Assembly: GCF_019059575.1 (NCBI RefSeq)
Contig: NW_024881673.1
Coordinates: forward strand, 682,001-746,000
From: Amphibalanus amphitrite
Lineage: Eukaryota > Arthropoda > Thecostraca > Balanomorpha > Balanidae
Direction: 5' to 3'
Length of the DNA stretch: 64,000 nt
The position numbers were made by a program, and so were the translations under genes. This document shows, in pieces, positions 54,441 through 64,000 of the stretch (position 1 is the stretch's first letter; the number at the start of each line of letters is the position of its first letter). A model generated the notes under the pieces. That model did no database searches and had not been told where the DNA came from. It worked only from the letters and a program-made list of their open reading frames with translations.

Positions 54441-54551
54441 CATGAGTTCAGGTCGGTCACAAGACCTCACCATTAGCTGAGTCAATGTCAATAAGTCATT
54501 GGGGAAAAATTAAAACTGCTATTTTGGCGCCGGGAACGATGTCACACTAAC
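54441..54551 (-). mobile_element. TTAA-A fragment, reversed (left piece)
   Basis: It matches the reverse complement of TTAA-A around 19430-19510 (ACCTCACCATT, GTCAATG, GGCGCCGGGAACGAT). It continues at 58651 after the chain of four inserted elements. Confidence 0.75.
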
Positions 54552-54555
54552 TTAA

Positions 54556-55730
54556 CCCGCGCCCCACTGGGGGGGGGCTATTTATAGCCCCCCCTCCCGT
54601 TTTTCTGCAATAACTTCCAAACCGCTTGACGTATCGACGCCAAACTTTCAGTACCTTCGGCTGCATCAATTTGACACCTTGTGTCAAAATTTGAACTTCG
54701 TAGCTACCATAGGTCGGCCGGAAATGACGTCAGAGTGACGTCATGTTCGGCCGATTTCGACGCAAAACATTGAACCACGGCAATCGTTCCCAAGGGCTCA
54801 GTTTTTGAGCTAGATCCAATTTCTTTGCATGAGAGGACTCCGAATAGACTGCGCTATCAAACTGCTATCTCGGATTTTTGAAATTTTGAAAATTTTGAAA
54901 ATTTCATATAATGAAATTCAAAATTTACATTTTTACATTTTTTTCAAAAAGTTTTTGACTTTTCCAAAAAACCGGAATATATGTGATAGAACGCGTTATT
55001 ATGACTAACTCTAGCAAGTTTTAGCTAAATATCTTCAAAAATGACCAAGTTATACGCATTATTGCAAAAAATTCACAATTATTAATTTTTCAAATCAATT
55101 TTTCAGCACGTATTTGACATCGTACGCCAATATAAATAGCACCATCGTGTTCCTGAGCTCAAACTGCATCCAATAGACACCTTTTTTGTTGAAAAATTTT
55201 ACCTTCAAAATTTGACCTTTTTTGACCTGAAAGTGACCTGACCCTAAGCTAAATTCGACTCAAAATGACCTCGAATGACACAGACGACATCAAATTCGAA
55301 ATCTTTGGCCTAAATGGACCATAAAACATGTGTCACGTGACCGAGGAATGATATAATATTTTCGTGACCTGTGACGACCTGACCTTGACCTGAAAATCAA
55401 AGCACAAGTTTGGTACCCTCAGGGTATCTAGAACATCTGTTCACGAGTGTGTGAACCAAAAATGAGCCTGATCTGACTTGTAAGACGGCGGCCAGAGCCC
55501 AAAACGTGAACAAGCCAAAATGCTAATAATTTTTACTTTGACCTGACCTGTGACGTCATCGGTGACCTCGAGGTCAATGAAATTAGGTTTCGCTCGACAG
55601 TTTTTCCGGGGCTATCAGACGCCGTTTGAATTTTGACGATCGGCCCAGTAGTTTCGGAGTTAGGAGGGGGGGCTATGAATAGCCCCCCCCCAGTAGGGCG
55701 TGTTATACGCAGACCCCAGTGGGGCGCGGG
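54556..55730 (+). mobile_element. TTAA-H element (1175 bp), copy 2
   Basis: TTAA flanks are 54552-54555 and 55731-55734. It is nearly identical to 20202-21382 and 60901-62074, with cores GCTATTTATAGC and GCTATGAATAGC. It shares its right TTAA with the next element. Confidence 0.95.
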
Positions 55731-55734
55731 TTAA

Positions 55735-56614
55735 CCCTTGCCCGTATTGGTGTTTTTCCAGCCGCGAACGTATAAGGGGGGGGTACGTTGGACCCCCCTT
55801 GCCGTTTTGCCCCTGATCGAGCTAGAACTTCGCGGAAAAAAAAAAAACGAGCGTGTTGCCCGTGACGAGAGGAAGCCGATGATACCCAATTTTAAGGTCC
55901 TAGGTCATTGGTTGACCTTGCAGGTCAGGTCAATGACCCCAAAGGCGGGAAAATCGGGACCTGTTAGAACGTCGTAAAGTGTGGCTGCTATGGGGTTTTT
56001 CGGGGAGCTGATCACGAATATCATGTTAGTTTTTATCACAGATATGATGTCTTCATGTATTTAGGCCAGGTCGGGTCAGGTCAGGTCAACCAGTACGGGT
56101 ATTCGTAGTAGGTGGCAACCGCTTCTGACAGCTTCGTAACATGTTACGAAGGCACCAAAACTACTTCGTAAATGTTCATATGGTTGCTAAATTCGAATTC
56201 AGCTCTAAAAACTGGCCTAGAAACATGTAAAACTCGAAATAAGTGAACCGAGGTCATCAAAGGTCAATGACCTGACCTGACCTTCAGGTGAACTTCACAC
56301 CCACCCTAATGCATGGGGGCAACATCATATCACATGTTTGAACGCTTGAAACCACGAAAAGACTGCAAACGCGCGGCTAATGCGAGCCGATATACGCCGA
56401 ATCGCGATTCCAGCCAAACATGGTCTCGAAAAGTAGGTCACAGGTCACAGGTCATTTGGGTCAGGGTCATACAATTTTCAGGGTAGGTGTGAAATTGATA
56501 AACGCAAGACTACTGAAAGTTTCGTCGCGATCGGCCGCTTTTTACGCGAGTTATTCGCGAAAAACCATGGGGGGGGGTCCGTTCGACCCCCCCCCCCCCC
56601 TATACGGACGAGGG
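55735..56614 (-). mobile_element. TTAA-I element (880 bp)
   Basis: TTAA flanks are 55731-55734 and 56615-56618. The left end CCCTTGCCCGTATTGG is repeated inward as GAACGTATAAGGGG. The right end is CCTATACGGACGAGGG. Hairpin cores are GTACGTTGGAC and GTCCGTTCGAC. The central palindrome CTTCGTAACATGTTACGAAG is at 56132-56151. Confidence 0.92.
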
Positions 56615-56618
56615 TTAA

Positions 56619-57464
56619 CACGCGCAGTGGAAGGGGGGGGGCGGATTTCGCCCACGCCTCCTGTTTTTCGCCAATAACTCGCGCCGCAAACATGATATTA
56701 ATGTGAAATTTTGGCTACCTGTCCAGAATTGAACTGCGGATCTTTTCGTGCAAGAAATAAAAAAATCGAGTCACAACTTTTCTAGTAATAGCGGTGTAAA
56801 GTCAAACATCCTGCCGCCGCGGCGGCGCGGCGGCGCGGCGGCCGGCGCTAGCCGTTACGCGCCGCCTGAATTGTAGACTGTGCCGGGGCGGGACGGTTCC
56901 GTCTTTACATCGCGCTCCTTACCGCTGATTACATTCGATTCGCGTCAAATTTTGTGAGAAGACTAAGAAATGTACAGGCAATCTTATGGTCAAAGAATTT
57001 TGAAAATCGGCCGGTAACAACTTGAGTTATGAGTGTGTAAACACAAAATTGTGATTGCGGCGTTTCCCGCGTCCGCCGATCCCGCTTCAGCCGGCGACAT
57101 CTTACGCTTAGTAGGCTTCTAACTGCAATATTTATTGTTGGATTTACAAGAAATTCACTATACGTACTCACCAATGTATTTTCTTTCGTATAGTGAAAGA
57201 AAAAAGAAAATCGGCCGGTAACTTTTTGGGTTATCGGCGTGTAAACGCAAAAAAGTCGCTTATATGGCAGATTTGACCACTTTTGACCTCATTTGACCTT
57301 GAAGATATTGACCTAGGGTCATGAAATTCACACACAACAGAGTTCCCATGAGCTTTCAACTACCCTCCAAATTTCGTCTTTCTAGCTCCAGTGGGAGCTG
57401 AGATCTTAGGCCGCCCCCCTTCCACTGGGCGTAGTATGTACTCGCAACCCTTCCACTGCGCGTG
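56619..57464 (+). mobile_element. TTAA-K element (846 bp)
   Basis: TTAA flanks are 56615-56618 and 57465-57468. The left end is CACGCGCAGTGGAAGGGG. The right end is doubled (CTTCCACTGGGCGTAG, then CTTCCACTGCGCGTG). A GC-rich stretch of CGGCGGCGC repeats lies at 56815-56870, with two ATCGGCCGGTAAC phrases near 57006 and 57209. The right G/C hairpin is reduced. Confidence 0.88.
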
Positions 57465-57468
57465 TTAA

Positions 57469-58646
57469 CCCGCGCCCCAGTGGCAGTCTCAGCCAACTTC
57501 GCCCTAGTGGGGGGGGGGGCATATGTTACTACCCACCTCTAACTCAAAAAACAAGAGGGCTAGAAAGACGCGGTAAAAAGCAGTCGATAACTCTCAATGC
57601 GTACGTTTGAAAGTATTTCAGTCATTTTTCATCTTAGAGCAATATTGGGGTCACCAGAGGTCATCAAATGTCAAAACTTGCCAATGGTCATAATATTTTT
57701 CAAAAAACATGCCGTTATCTCAGGAACTATGGTAGCTAGAAAAACGCATGGAAGAGCAATCGATAGCTCTTAAACTCTTCTTTTGAAAAGGTCATTATCA
57801 AAATTGACCTCAGGTCAATGAATTAGCCTTAAGAGGGCAAAAACTAAAAAAAATAGCTGTTTTTACGTTAAGTGTTTTTCGACAATAACTTTCGACAACA
57901 AAAATGCACGACATTTCTATTGCCAGAATCATGTTCCTCTCGCCGAGACGCGTCGAATGCACTATAAGTTGACCTTGAAAGGTCAACTTGAAAATTTGAT
58001 CTCAGGTCAAGGTCATGACATGACCGGAAAAGGTCATGCTGCATATCAGTCGATGCGTGTCGGCAAGACAAACACAATGAGACCATCCCCAGCGTTCTAT
58101 CTCTTTCCAATCGCGAGTTATTGGCAAAAATTTGTTTGTAGCCTCAAATGACCTCGGATGACCTTTCTAGAGGCTATCAGCAAAAATGACACCTTGGTCA
58201 TCACGGGTGGTCCAAATCATTGTGATTCTGAAATATTTGGACTGTTCCTATGCGTACACACGGATCTAGAGGCATTTTCATTTTTCTCCATTGACTTGTA
58301 ATGGAAAGGTCACGCCACTGACCTGAACTTAGGTCACGGATGTAAGAAATCCGAGATATGCAAATTGTCGGCGCCCATAACAGCATGCAATCCACCAAGT
58401 TTAAAACCTTTCTGACAAACACTGCAGGCTGGACATGATTGCAATTTTTTTAGGCTTGGTCAGTTAACTTGACCTGGTGACCTGACCTGACATGACCTGG
58501 GGTCAAAAATTTCACACATTGTCCAAAATTGATGTACCAAAAGCTACCCCAAGTGGCGCGGCGCTATGCGCCGCGGTTTTTATTCACACGCAAAAAACGA
58601 GACAGGGTGGTAACATATGCCCCCCCCCCCCCTATTGTGGCGAAGG
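57469..58646 (-). mobile_element. TTAA-L element (1178 bp)
   Basis: The left flank is TTAA (57465-57468) and the right flank is CTAA (58647-58650), probably a mutated TTAA. The left end CCCGCGCCCCAGTGG is repeated inward as CGCCCTAGTGGGG. The right end is degraded (CCTATTGTGGCGAAGG). Hairpin cores are GCATATGTTACTACC and GGTAACATATGC. It keeps the CCATTGACTTGTAATGG module near 58289 and central half-sites near 57970-58040. Confidence 0.85.
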
Positions 58647-58650
58647 CTAA

Positions 58651-59088
58651 CCACATGGAATCGTGATTTCATGCACTCATTGCAAGTTGCAATGTTTCAC
58701 TTTTGTATTGTTGAACTTGTGTGACGTCATTTATGACGTCACTAGGGTCATAATAGTTTTTCGTCAATAACTCCTGATCAAATTGAGCTAGCGAGCCGGG
58801 ACAGCCACCAATGGCATCAGAAAGACCTGCCGAATCGAATGATATGCAAAATGACCTCCTTCGACCAACTTCGTGACCTGGGGGCTCTGACCTGACCGTG
58901 ACCTTAGGTCAACACCACAAGTTGACCTTGCCCGAACAAAAAGTATACCATTCGACGCGCCTGAGCAAGGCGAACACGATGATGCCAAAATCGCAGCTCT
59001 GCAGTAGTTTTTTTGCGAAGATTTTGGCCAAAAACCGAGCCTTGGGCCACTTGACCTGACCTCAGAGGTCACCGGTTGACCTGAGACC
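58651..59088 (-). mobile_element. TTAA-A fragment, reversed (right piece)
   Basis: Reverse complement of TTAA-A 18968-19400: GACGTCATTTATGACGTCAC, TCGAATCGAATGATATGC, GAACAAAAAGTATACCATTC. It ends at an internal TTAA (59089-59092) where the next chain of elements starts. Confidence 0.85.
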
Positions 59089-59092
59089 TTAA

Positions 59093-59988
59093 CCCTCGCC
59101 GGCACAGGGGGGTTGATGCAACCCCCCCTAAGGTTTTTCGCGAATAACTCGCGTTAAAAGCGGCCGATCGCGACGAAACTTTCAGTACCCTCGCAATGAT
59201 CAATTTTACACCTACCCTGAAAATTTCATGACCCTGACCCCAATGACCTTTGACCTGCGACCTCTTCTCCGAGACCATGTTTGGCCGGAATCGCGATTCG
59301 GCGTATGTCGGCTAACATTAGCCGCGCGTTTGCAAGTTTTTTTTGTGGTTTCAAACGTTCAAACATGTGATTTGATGTCGCTCCCATACATTAGGGTGGG
59401 TGTCAAGGTCACCTGAAGGTCAGGTCAGGTCATTGACCTTTGGTGACCTCGGGTGACCTCGGTTCACTTGTTCGAGTTTTACATGTTTCTAGGCTAGTTT
59501 TTGGAGCTGAATTCGAATTTGGCAACCATTTGAACATTTACGAAGTAGTTTTGGTGCCTTCGTAACATGTTACGAAGCTGTCAGAGGCGGTTGACACGTA
59601 TTACGAATACCCGTCACAACCCCTACCGGTTGACCTGACCTGACCTGACCCGACCTGGTCTAAATGCTTAAAGTCATCATCTCTGATCAAAACTAACACG
59701 ATATTCGTGATCAGCGCCCCGGAAAACCACATAGCAGCCACAATTTACGACTTTCTAACAGGTCCCGATTTTCCCGGTTTTCGGGTCATTGACCTGACCT
59801 GGAAGGTCACCCGATGACCTCTGACCTTAAAATTGGGTATCATCGGCTTCGTCTTGTGACGGGCAACACGCTCGTTTTTTCCGCGAAGCTCTAGCTCGAT
59901 CAGGGGCCAAACGCGAGGGGGGGTCGTACCAAACCCCCCCCCCCCTTTGTGCCGTCGGAGGACGCAAAATGGCCTGTGCCGGCGAGGG
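59093..59988 (+). mobile_element. TTAA-I-related element (896 bp)
   Basis: TTAA flanks are 59089-59092 and 59989-59992. The interior is the reverse complement of TTAA-I (shared palindrome CTTCGTAACATGTTACGAAG at 59558-59577). The terminal motif differs: CCCTCGCCGGCACAGGGG on the left and GCCTGTGCCGGCGAGGG on the right. Hairpin cores are GTTGATGCAAC and GGTCGTACCAAACC. Confidence 0.92.
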
Positions 59989-59992
59989 TTAA

Positions 59993-60896
59993 CCCTCGCC
60001 CGCACATGGGGGAAGGGGGGTGGTTGCCATCCCCCAGGTAGTCTTTCTGCTCTGCACTCAACATTTTTAGCGCTAGAACGCTGATTTTTTGTATAACTGC
60101 TCCTCTATCCTTTCTTGATGTCCACTGAAAATTTCAAGTTTCTGTGATTTTTGGTTTCGGAGATATGACCTTGTTTTTCAGGTCATGTCATGACCCAAAT
60201 GGCCAATCCTCAACATCTTGCGTTTGCCATGGGTCTTGCGAGCTTTTGACACCCTGATTTCGGCTTTTTTGCCAGTATTACCTCCCACCTATCATGGAAC
60301 ATGTTTTTCGACGATGTACAGGGGTCAAGGTCAGGGTCAAGGTCAACCTAGGTCATCTAAGATAATTGCGTTTTAGGCAAGCTGAATTTACTTTTTTTTA
60401 ATTTTTTTGACTGCATTTTTGGTAAAAGCTTCTCAGAGCATGATTTCATGTAATATGGACCCAAAAACAATCGGTGCACACATCAGTATACACACAGACA
60501 CACAGACATATAAACACATATAATTGACCTTGACCTAACTTGACCTGAAATGACCTCAGCCGCAAAATTCTGGTCGGGTAGTGTGACAAAGAGGTTCTAG
60601 CTGGCCTGGCACCAGAAAACAGCATCGTCATCGGTATTTGATAAGCAGCGCACTTGATATCCAACGGTGACCCAAAACAGCAACATTTTTTAGTTTGACC
60701 TGACCTGGAAGGTCAATGACTGACCTGAGAAGGTAAAACTGGGTATCATTGGATTCGTCTCTTCCCAAAGAATCTTTTTGGTCTTTACCGCTAAGCTCTA
60801 TCTCCAACAGGAACGAAATGGTGCGGGGGGGGGTGGCAACCACCCCCCCCCCCCATGTGCGTTCTAGGATGGGAAAATGGCATGTGCGGGCGAGGG
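59993..60896 (-). mobile_element. TTAA-F element (904 bp), reverse orientation
   Basis: TTAA flanks are 59989-59992 and 60897-60900. It is the reverse complement of 51031-51942 throughout. The doubled end is on the right (CATGTGCGTTCTAGG, then CATGTGCGGGCGAGGG). It shares a TTAA with both neighbours. Confidence 0.95.
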
Positions 60897-60900
60897 TTAA

Positions 60901-62074
60901 CCCGCGCCCCACTGGGGGGGGCTATTTATAGCCCCCCTCCCGTTTTTCTACAATAACTTCCAAACCGCTTGACGTATCGACGCCAAACTTTCAGTACCTT
61001 CGGCTGCATTAATTTGACACCTTGTGTCAAAATTTGAACTTCGTAGCTACCATAGGTCGGCCGGAAATGACGTCAGAGTGACGTCATGTTCGGCCGATTT
61101 CGACGCCAAACATTGAACCACGGCAATCGTTCCCAAGGGCTCAGTTTTTAAGCTAGATCCAATTTCTTTGCATGAGAGGACTCAGAATAGACTGCGCTAT
61201 CAAACTGCTATCTCGGATTTTCAAAATTTTGAAAATTTTGAAAATTTCATATAATGAAATTCAAAATTTACATTTTTACATTTTTTCAAAAAGTTTTTGA
61301 CTTTTCGAAAAAAACGGAATATATGTGATAGAACGCGTTATTATGACTAGCTCTAGCAAGTTTTAGGTAAATATCTTCAAAAATGGCCAAGTTATACGCA
61401 TTATTGCAAAAAATTCACAATTATTAATTTCTCAAATCAATTTTTCAGCACGTATTTGACATCGTACGCCAATTTAAATAGCACCATCGTGTTCCTGAGC
61501 TCAAACTGCATCCAATAGACACCTTTTTTGTTGAAAAATTTTAACTTCAAAATTTGACCTTTTTTGACCTGAAAGTGACCTGACTCTAAGCTAAATTCGA
61601 CTCAAAATGACCTCGAATGACACAGACGACATCAAATCCGAAATCTTTGGCCTAAATGGACCATAAAACATGTGTCACGTGACCGAGGCATGATATAATA
61701 TTTTCGTGACCTGTGATGACCTGACCTTGACCTGAAAATCAAAGTACAAGTTTGGTACCCTCAGGGTATCTAGAACATCTGTTCACGAGTGTGTGAACAA
61801 AAAATGAGCCTGATCGGACTTGTAAGACGGCGGCCAGAGCCCAAAACGTGAACAAGCCAAAATGCTAATAATTTTTACTTTGACCTGACCTGTGACGTCA
61901 TCGGTGACCTCGAGGGCAATGAAATTAGGTTCCGCTCGACAGTTTTTCCGGGGCTATCAGACGCCGTTTGAATTTTGACGATCGGCCCAGTAGTTTCGGA
62001 GTTAGGAGGGGGGCTATGAATAGCCCCCCCCCCCCAGTAGGGCGTGTTATACGCAGACCCCAGTGGGGCGCGGG
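60901..62074 (+). mobile_element. TTAA-H element (1174 bp), copy 3
   Basis: TTAA flanks are 60897-60900 and 62075-62078. It is nearly identical to the copy at 54556. The AT-rich tract is at 61210-61290. Confidence 0.95.
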
Positions 62075-62078
62075 TTAA

Positions 62079-62146
62079 AGGGACCCTCGGCTCCCACCTT
62101 CAAAAAAGTTAATGAATTGGCATGAAAGTGATGTCGCTCGGTTCTG
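62079..62146. mobile_element. Truncated TTAA-J end
   Basis: AGGGACCCT, then CCCACCTTCAAAAAAGTT, AATGAATTGGCATGAAAG and TGATGTCGCTCGGTTC match the reversed right end of the element at 10312-10789, with a 5-bp insertion (CGGCT) in the TIR. It is cut off at the LINE junction. Confidence 0.85.
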
Positions 62147-62152
62147 ACTCCC

Positions 62153-63469
62153 GTGGGAAAAATATGCATCATTAAAACTTTACTACTCTCAAAGATTGTT
62201 CACCTGTTCATTACATTGCCAAACCCTGATAAAGAAGAAATGAAACTAATTGAGAGTTTATTATTTAACTTTATATGGCAAAACAAAGGTGATAAAATCA
62301 AACGCACTAAATTGGTACAAACGTACGAACAGGACGGATTAAAAATGGTAGACGTGAAAGCCTTCATTGATTCGATGAAACTAACATGGCTGAAACGCCT
62401 GATGACATCTGAAGCTGACTGGACACAGTTAGCGTACAAAGAATTACCTGATGTTAGAAAGCTTCTTACTTATGGTAAAGCGAAGCTTGCTCTAGTCAAA
62501 TCCAAAGTGACTAATGGCTTCTATAGGGACCTTATTGATGCACTCATGAGATTTTCTGTAGACTGTAAACACAGTAGTGAGGAAATTTTATCAGAGACAA
62601 TTTGGTGCTCTGATCATACGAAATTTTCGAAGACTGTTGTCAAAGAATGGGATAGAAAAGGTCTCAGGTTTATTGGCGATTTGTTCGATAAAAAGACAGG
62701 AAATGTATACAAAAAAGAGGAAATCGAAAATAATTATGGCATCCAGATGACATTCCTGTGTTATGAGACACTAGTACGCAGCCTTCCACTGTGTTTGCGC
62801 AACAGCCCAAATAATTTCGAAAGTCCGAACATACCGTTCAAAATAAACGCGGTGATGAACGAAAATAAGTTTTCGAAGTATTCTTACAATATTTTTGTAA
62901 AATCCCTGGCAGCAAAACACACAACAACTAACAAAAGAATCGAGGAAAAATGGAAGAATGACATTGGAAACTATATTATGGGAACATCAAGGAAACTGAT
63001 TGATGCAGCTTTGTCTACATATTTTGTATTCTTTCACTACAGAATAGTTATGCGTACGTTCCCAACAAATAAATTGCTCCACGTTATGCAAATAGAACCT
63101 TCCAACCAATGTTCCTTTTGTGAAGAATCTATTGAGACAATTATACATCTTTTCTGGGAGTGTCCTAAAGTGAAAATTTTCATAAAAGAAGTCCTGTCAC
63201 ATATTAGGCAAAAGTACAACAAAACATTGACAATAAACAAAACAATGTGGTTCTTGCTGAACGATGCAGATGACGTTGAAGTTCTCATTATTACGCTTTG
63301 TAAATATGTCACACACAAAGCACGATTGAATAAAAGTAAACCTACCTTGAACGTTATGCTAAACGTATTGAGGATCGAAGCACAAAAAGAGTATATTTTA
63401 TTCAAATCTAAAAACAAACTAAACGAATTCCAAACTAAATGGGGAGCACTCGAACAAATCCTCAAATAG
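62153..63469 (+). pseudogene. L1/Tx1-like LINE ORF2 C-terminal fragment (438 codons)
   Basis: The uninterrupted frame starts in the post-RT region (GKICIIKTLLLSKIVHLF, then FNFIWQNKGDKIKR and LKMVDVKAFIDSMKLTWLKR). This is typical of the thumb and linker of L1/Tx1-type non-LTR retrotransposons. A CX2CX8HX4C knuckle lies at 63110-63163. There is no RNase H domain, unlike the LINE at 110-3768. The RT palm and endonuclease are absent, so this is a 5'-truncated copy inserted in a TTAA-J element. The first Met is within the frame and not a true start. The lack of stops suggests a fairly young insertion. The product would bind element RNA or DNA, but this copy cannot move by itself. Confidence 0.85.
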
Positions 63470-63568
63470 GAAGCGTACATTCTCTGAACTTGCGACGGAT
63501 AGGTGTCAGCAGCGTCCCGGAAGCCGCAGGCACAATAAATCACGACATGAAAACAGGAAAGCGCGCGA
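63470..63568. other. LINE 3' flank
   Basis: About 100 bp after the stop codon, probably LINE 3' UTR, leading into the CA microsatellite. No gene is seen. Confidence 0.4.
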
Positions 63569-63638
63569 CACACACACACACACCCACACACCCCCCCCCC
63601 ACACACACACACACACCCACACACACACGTCCACACTT
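63569..63638. repeat. CA-rich microsatellite
   Basis: (CA)n with interruptions CCCACACACC and a C-run, at the 3' end of the LINE fragment. Confidence 0.95.
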
Positions 63639-63649
63639 TTTTTTTAATT

Positions 63650-64000
63650 CGCGTCGTTTTTACCGAGGCCCCCACCCCTATGACCCATCCGGGCCAACCC
63701 GGGACCGGCCCCTGTGGGTCGGTCGGCTGGCCGGGCGTGCGAGACGCCAGCCGGTCTGGCTGACGTCTCGCACTCCCGGTTGGTGGCTAGGGAGCACCGC
63801 CCGACGGGATGAGTCGGTCGCCGGGCGGTGCGGGTGGGGGCTGGCCGGCCCGCCTAGAGGTACACCGGGGCGGTATCCCCTAGCCCTCCCCGGTCGGGGA
63901 GGCATCTTCTAGACCTCCCCGGGGCCGGGACGGTTGTCATATGGGTTAAGACACCGTCCCGTCCTGGCCAGGCGGGCTTTAGATACTTTTTATTCATTTT
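63650..64000. other. GC-rich segment with short inverted repeats
   Basis: It contains inverted pairs such as GCGAGACGCCAGCCGG / GACGTCTCGC and CCCCGG..CCGGGG, CCTAGCCCTCCCCGG. It could be the 5' part of another retroelement, but no protein was recognised. It runs off the window. Confidence 0.35.

Noticed and set aside
1-62074. Helitron or rolling-circle origin of the hairpin elements
   Set aside because: The elements have inverted termini on both sides and 4-bp target duplications, which Helitrons lack.
62153-63469. Complete host gene with start at 62153
   Set aside because: The frame begins within a conserved LINE linker motif and carries the LINE zinc knuckle. It is a 5'-truncated retrotransposon.

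Overview
This looks like nuclear DNA from an invertebrate animal, possibly an arthropod or crustacean, though that guess is weak. The evidence is spliced exons, non-LTR retrotransposons with RNase H or L1/Tx1-like C-termini, a DD37E mariner, hAT-like elements and dense non-autonomous DNA transposons. There is no prokaryotic gene organisation, and I saw no rRNA, tRNA or CRISPR array. Most of the 64 kb is nested mobile DNA.

The dominant component is one architectural superfamily of about 0.5-1.2 kb non-autonomous elements, which I call TTAA-A, C, D, E, F, G, H, I, J, K, L, M and N. Most are flanked by TTAA. Except for the short family J, they begin or end with a CCCKCGC-like inverted repeat. 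Just inside each end lies a G-run/C-run hairpin with a family-specific palindromic core. One end carries the terminal motif twice, about 26-28 bp apart. The interiors are packed with AGGTCA/TGACCT and TGACGTCA motifs around a conserved central inverted repeat. Insertions into a LINE frame, a microexon and other elements fix the 4-bp target duplication exactly. No transposase for these elements is visible. The ends resemble piggyBac-type ends (TTAA target, asymmetric internal repeat), but that is inference.

Layout. 1-3.8 kb: an I-type LINE fragment (reverse transcriptase end, RNase H, zinc knuckle) broken by a hAT-like element and a TTAA-D element. 4.3-10.8 kb: elements M, C, C, E and J with short unique spacers. 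10.96-14.27 kb: a large palindromic hAT-like foldback element with two divergent copies of an uncharacterised ORF and a nested TA-flanked element. 14.3-16.4 kb: unique sequence rich in TGACTC. 16.4-40.3 kb: a minus-strand host gene or gene relic. It has a 1014-nt coiled-coil exon at 39,197-40,210 followed downstream by an array of small exons rich in Pro/Ala/Ser codons. Part of it is tandemly duplicated as units that include a TTAA-E element, and the introns carry a DD37E mariner, more TTAA elements and a 70-bp minisatellite. 40.6-42.6 kb: a decayed F element split by C. 42.8-43.4 kb: unique DNA with RFX X-box-like motifs. 43.46-48.60 kb: a 5.1-kb element with an 8-bp target duplication, carrying an inverted decamer satellite, a nested 2.4-kb element with a 21-bp minisatellite, and a 0.8-kb hAT-like element. 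49-62.1 kb: an almost unbroken chain of TTAA elements, many sharing a single TTAA. 62.15-63.47 kb: an L1/Tx1-like LINE C-terminal ORF, then a CA microsatellite and GC-rich DNA.

No complete, clearly functional protein-coding gene can be closed within the window. The coiled-coil/microexon locus is the best host-gene candidate.
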